Below are positions 5,576 through 7,798 of a DNA stretch of 7,798 nt, in pieces. The DNA is taken from NCBI GenBank assembly GCA_900322105.1, contig ONYV01000043.1, forward strand, positions 1 through 7,798, read 5' to 3'. The stretch comes from an uncultured Eubacteriales bacterium (GTDB lineage: Bacteria; Bacillota; Clostridia; Oscillospirales; Acutalibacteraceae). Within the stretch, counting starts at the first letter, position 1. Every line of letters begins with the position of its first letter. Position numbers and translations under genes: made by a program. The notes beneath the pieces are model-generated. The model did not search any database, was not told where the DNA came from, and saw only the letters and a program-made list of their open reading frames with translations.

Positions 5576-5757
5576 AAAATCTGTGTTTTAACAAATTTCA
5601 GAGAGAATAACTCCGTTTTTTTGGATTGAAGTCATAAAGGAAAATGCTGCCGCGTTGAAAATAACAAAAACTGTTACAGACAGGAAGCAGGGCGGTGTAC
5701 TGTTATCGGCACTTTTATCGTATATATATGTAAGGTTTTGAAGAAAGGGTGCTGAGC
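5576..5757. other. Intergenic stretch upstream of the lipoprotein gene
   Basis: AT-rich DNA between divergent genes. I see no reading frame, no strong terminator and no clear -35/-10 pair for the lipoprotein. TATATA at 5721-5726 is a possible -10 without a good -35. CTGTTACAG at 5671-5679 is a small palindrome of unknown meaning. Confidence 0.4.
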
Positions 5758-6162
5758 TTGAAAAACAGCCAATGGAAACAATATTTGATACGGACGAACA
5801 TCATGCTGTCGCTTGCGTTTTTGACAGCGGCAAACCTGACGGGATGTCAGACTGCCCGTCCCGCAACACCTGCCGAGGAGCTGTGCGCTCATATCTGGAT
5901 CACGGAAAAGGGAGAGGGGGCGCTGACGTTTGAAGAAGACCGTCTGACACTTCGTGTGCGGCAGGGAGAGAATGCGGTGTTATTGCAGGGAGAGTATCTT
6001 GCGGATGACCATACTTTAACAATTCTGAGCGGAGATTACGGCAATGTCGTGATGGAATATACCTTGTGTGAAGATCGTCTGACGCTGCGCTGGTACGATA
6101 AAGACGCCGTGTTTGTCAAAAAGCCTGAACCGCAGCCGAGCGTTCAGGTGAGCAAAGAATGA
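5758..6162 (+). CDS. Small lipoprotein of unknown function
   Basis: With a TTG start at 5758 the product is 134 residues. A basic N terminus is followed by a hydrophobic stretch (about 14-27) and the lipobox L-T-G-C with C30, so it should be lipid-anchored on the outer face of the membrane. The mature part (about 105 residues) looks like alternating beta strands: ALTFEEDRLTLRVRQ, then a GEYLADDHTLTIL segment, then YTLCEDRLTLRW. The repeated '(E)DRLTLR' unit recalls small beta-barrel or lipocalin-like lipoproteins of Clostridia, but I cannot name a family. The C terminus is Pro/Gln-rich. AAAGG at 5744-5748 lies 9 nt before the TTG. A GTG at 5749 is the alternative start, giving 137 residues, but it directly abuts that site and so is less likely. 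No clear terminator follows. Confidence 0.7.
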   Translation: MKNSQWKQYLIRTNIMLSLAFLTAANLTGCQTARPATPAEELCAHIWITEKGEGALTFEEDRLTLRVRQGENAVLLQGEYLADDHTLTILSGDYGNVVMEYTLCEDRLTLRWYDKDAVFVKKPEPQPSVQVSKE

Positions 6163-6232
6163 TTTGTGCAAAATTGCTGAATAACCTGTTACGATTTTGT
6201 AATGTGTAAAATGACGAAATATCAAAAATCCG

Positions 6233-6261
6233 TTTTCAAAGAGTAAAAAAAATGATATAAT
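6233..6261 (+). promoter_or_regulatory. Promoter of the pullulanase gene, extended -10 type
   Basis: A perfect TATAAT at 6256-6261 is preceded by TGA (6253-6255), making an extended -10. TTTTCA at 6233-6238 is a 4-of-6 -35 with 17-nt spacing. The start of transcription would be near 6268 and leave a leader of about 69 nt. Confidence 0.75.
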
Positions 6262-6272
6262 GACACTGTATA

Positions 6273-6312
6273 TCAGCAGTGCTGTTTCATAGCGGCAAAA
6301 TTCAACTGCTGA
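6273..6312 (+). promoter_or_regulatory. 5' UTR hairpin in the pullulanase leader
   Basis: TCAGCAGT at 6273-6280 pairs perfectly with ACTGCTGA at 6305-6312. Inside, GCT at 6281-6283 can pair with AGC at 6291-6293. The stem begins about 5 nt from the predicted transcript start and ends 8 nt before AAGGAG (6321-6326). It could stabilise the mRNA 5' end while leaving the ribosome site free. No U-tract follows. Confidence 0.5.
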
Positions 6313-6336
6313 AATAAATAAAGGAGAAGATACCCT

Positions 6337-7798
6337 ATGTATGCAAAAACTCTTACAAAGCGCATCATAGCGACCATTGTTACGGCAATGCTGGTATTGA
6401 GCTGCTTCGTTCTGCCTTCTGTTATGGTACAGGCTGCGGGCGAAACCAACATCAATATCCATTATCTGCGTGACGACGGTCAATATGACGCGTGGGACGT
6501 ATGGGGCTGGGCAGACGGTCTTGACGGCGCAGGTTATTCCTTCACCGACAGCGGCGACGCAAATGGCGCTGTTGCGACCATCACCCTCACACAGTCCACT
6601 CCCAGACTGGGCTTCATCATCAGAAAGCCCGACTGGAGCGCAAAAGATCCTGACGGCGACCGTTATGTCGATCTGAGTGCTGTTGTCAGCGGTACAGTTG
6701 ACGTTTACTGCACCGCAGGCTCTGATCTGAACGACTTCACTGTTGATTACACAAACGCTGTGACAGGTCTGAAGGTCAGAGAGGCGAATGCGGAAAGCAG
6801 AACATTGGTTGCAGTCAAGTTCACATCTGCTCCGACAGACGATGACAACGTGACGGCTGCTTCCTTCCTGATCCAGTCCGCTTCCGGCTACGAAGTGCCG
6901 ATCGCTTCCTATCAGCGTGTTTCTGATGCAAACGGCACTCTCGAGCTTGCAGAAGAACTGGATTACACCAAGGACTACACCATCACCTTCAACGGCGCTA
7001 CCCTCAAGCTTACAATGCCGGATTATTTCTCCAGCAAAGAGTTTGAAGATGCTTACACCTACACAGGCGATGATCTGGGTGTCACCATCGAAAACGGCAG
7101 CACCAGCTTCCGTGTATGGGCTCCGACTGCCGAGAAGCTCGAACTCAACATTTATGCTGAGGGCAACGGCGGCGAAGCTGAGCAGGTCACAGAGATGACT
7201 CCTGATGTAAACGGTACATGGATACTGACTGCAAACGGCGATCTCAGCGGCAAGTACTACACCTTTACAGCATACTTTGACGGCAAAGTCAACAAGGACA
7301 TCGTTGACCCCTATGCAAGAACCGTAGGCGTGAACGGCAAGAGAGGCATGATCCTCGATCTTGACAGCACAGACCCTGAAAACTGGGAATCTGATGCAAG
7401 ACACACCTATGCAAACGCTACCGACATGGAGATCTATGAGCTTCATGTAAGAGATTTCTCCATCGCTGCCAACAGCGGTATCTCTGATGCCAACAAGGGC
7501 AAGTATCTTGCCTTTACAGAAACAGGCACGACCGTTGACAATGCCGGCACAACTCCCACAGGTATCGACTACCTCAAGGATCTCGGCATCACCTCCGTTC
7601 ATCTCCTGCCTGTATACGATTACGGCTCAGTAGACGAATCCAAGCTTGACAAAGCGCAGTTCAACTGGGGTTATGACCCTGTTAACTACAACGCTCCCGA
7701 AGGCTCCTACTCCACTGATCCGTATCACGGTGAAGTAAGAGTAGCAGAATTCAAGAAGATGATTCAGGCGCTGCACAATGCAGGCATCGGCGTTATCA
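6337..7798 (+). CDS. pulA: Secreted type I pullulanase (GH13, CBM41-CBM48), N-terminal 487 residues
   Basis: Extracellular debranching enzyme that hydrolyses alpha-1,6 linkages in pullulan, amylopectin and limit dextrins. The ATG at 6337 has AAGGAG (6321-6326) 10 nt upstream, and the frame is open to the window end. A Sec signal peptide covers about residues 1-33 (KR at 8-9, hydrophobic 10-30, VQA before AGE). Residues about 38-135 match CBM41: IHYLRDDGQYDAWDVWGW at 41-58 is the aromatic alpha-glucan-binding N terminus. Residues about 140-230 form an uncharacterised beta-type linker domain. CBM48 follows (about 245-340), with TSFRVWAPTAEKLEL at 256-270. The GH13 barrel begins with MEIYELHVRDFS (364-375), GITSVHLLPVYDY (417-429) and FNWGYDP (442-448). 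FNWGYDP is the type I pullulanase signature YNWGYDP with Phe for the first Tyr. The catalytic residues lie beyond the window. Confidence 0.93.
   Translation, partial: MYAKTLTKRIIATIVTAMLVLSCFVLPSVMVQAAGETNINIHYLRDDGQYDAWDVWGWADGLDGAGYSFTDSGDANGAVATITLTQSTPRLGFIIRKPDWSAKDPDGDRYVDLSAVVSGTVDVYCTAGSDLNDFTVDYTNAVTGLKVREANAESRTLVAVKFTSAPTDDDNVTAASFLIQSASGYEVPIASYQRVSDANGTLELAEELDYTKDYTITFNGATLKLTMPDYFSSKEFEDAYTYTGDDLGVTIENGSTSFRVWAPTAEKLELNIYAEGNGGEAEQVTEMTPDVNGTWILTANGDLSGKYYTFTAYFDGKVNKDIVDPYARTVGVNGKRGMILDLDSTDPENWESDARHTYANATDMEIYELHVRDFSIAANSGISDANKGKYLAFTETGTTVDNAGTTPTGIDYLKDLGITSVHLLPVYDYGSVDESKLDKAQFNWGYDPVNYNAPEGSYSTDPYHGEVRVAEFKKMIQALHNAGIGVI

Noticed and set aside
5600..5625. Terminator at the T-run near 5617-5623
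   Set aside because: Only a 3-bp stem (GAG/CTC) precedes the T-run, and no plus-strand gene ends upstream.
6016..7602. Very long minus-strand open frame (528 codons) opposite the pullulanase and lipoprotein
   Set aside because: It is antisense to a clearly recognisable signal peptide-CBM41-CBM48-GH13 protein, has no family resemblance, and arises from the codon bias of the pullulanase.
1..7798. CRISPR array, tRNA or rRNA genes
   Set aside because: No regularly spaced direct repeats and no tRNA- or rRNA-like segments were seen on either strand.

Overview
The window looks like chromosomal DNA of a Gram-positive anaerobe of the class Clostridia, most probably a Ruminococcus-like member of the Oscillospiraceae. 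The reasons are strong AGGAGG-type ribosome-binding sites, sigma-A-like promoters, a separate secD-secF pair, a subgroup 1c aspartate aminotransferase and a secreted CBM41/CBM48 type I pullulanase. This placement is inferred from gene content and style, not from a database match.

Layout. (1) 1-380 is a broken junction. A plus-strand piece of a UvrD-like superfamily I helicase loses its family resemblance at about 303-320. An unrelated minus-strand gene start, with a Shine-Dalgarno site 28 nt downstream of ppa, runs into it from the other side. (2) 409-1006, minus: family I inorganic pyrophosphatase with its own extended -10 promoter. (3) 1115-3701, minus: a secD-secF operon with a near-consensus promoter, an ATGA stop/start overlap and a strong terminator hairpin. 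(4) 3702-3995 holds no convincing gene but has two strong hairpins, one with a perfect 20-bp stem. (5) 3996-5273, minus: aspartate aminotransferase, preceded by a leader of about 250 nt. That leader folds on paper into a long nested rod closed by a 15-bp long-range stem. (6) 5758-6162, plus: a small lipoprotein of unknown function. (7) 6337 to the window end, plus: the first 487 residues of the pullulanase, with a clear promoter and a 5' UTR hairpin.

How the genes fit together. Most are housekeeping: pyrophosphate removal, proton-motive-force-assisted protein export through SecYEG-SecDF, and aspartate/glutamate transamination. The pullulanase is a secreted starch-degrading enzyme that would use the Sec route, and the lipoprotein is also predicted to be exported. 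The parts most worth a second look are the structured aminotransferase leader and the chimeric junction at the left end. A possible near-leaderless N-terminal extension of SecD and the 20-bp palindrome come next.
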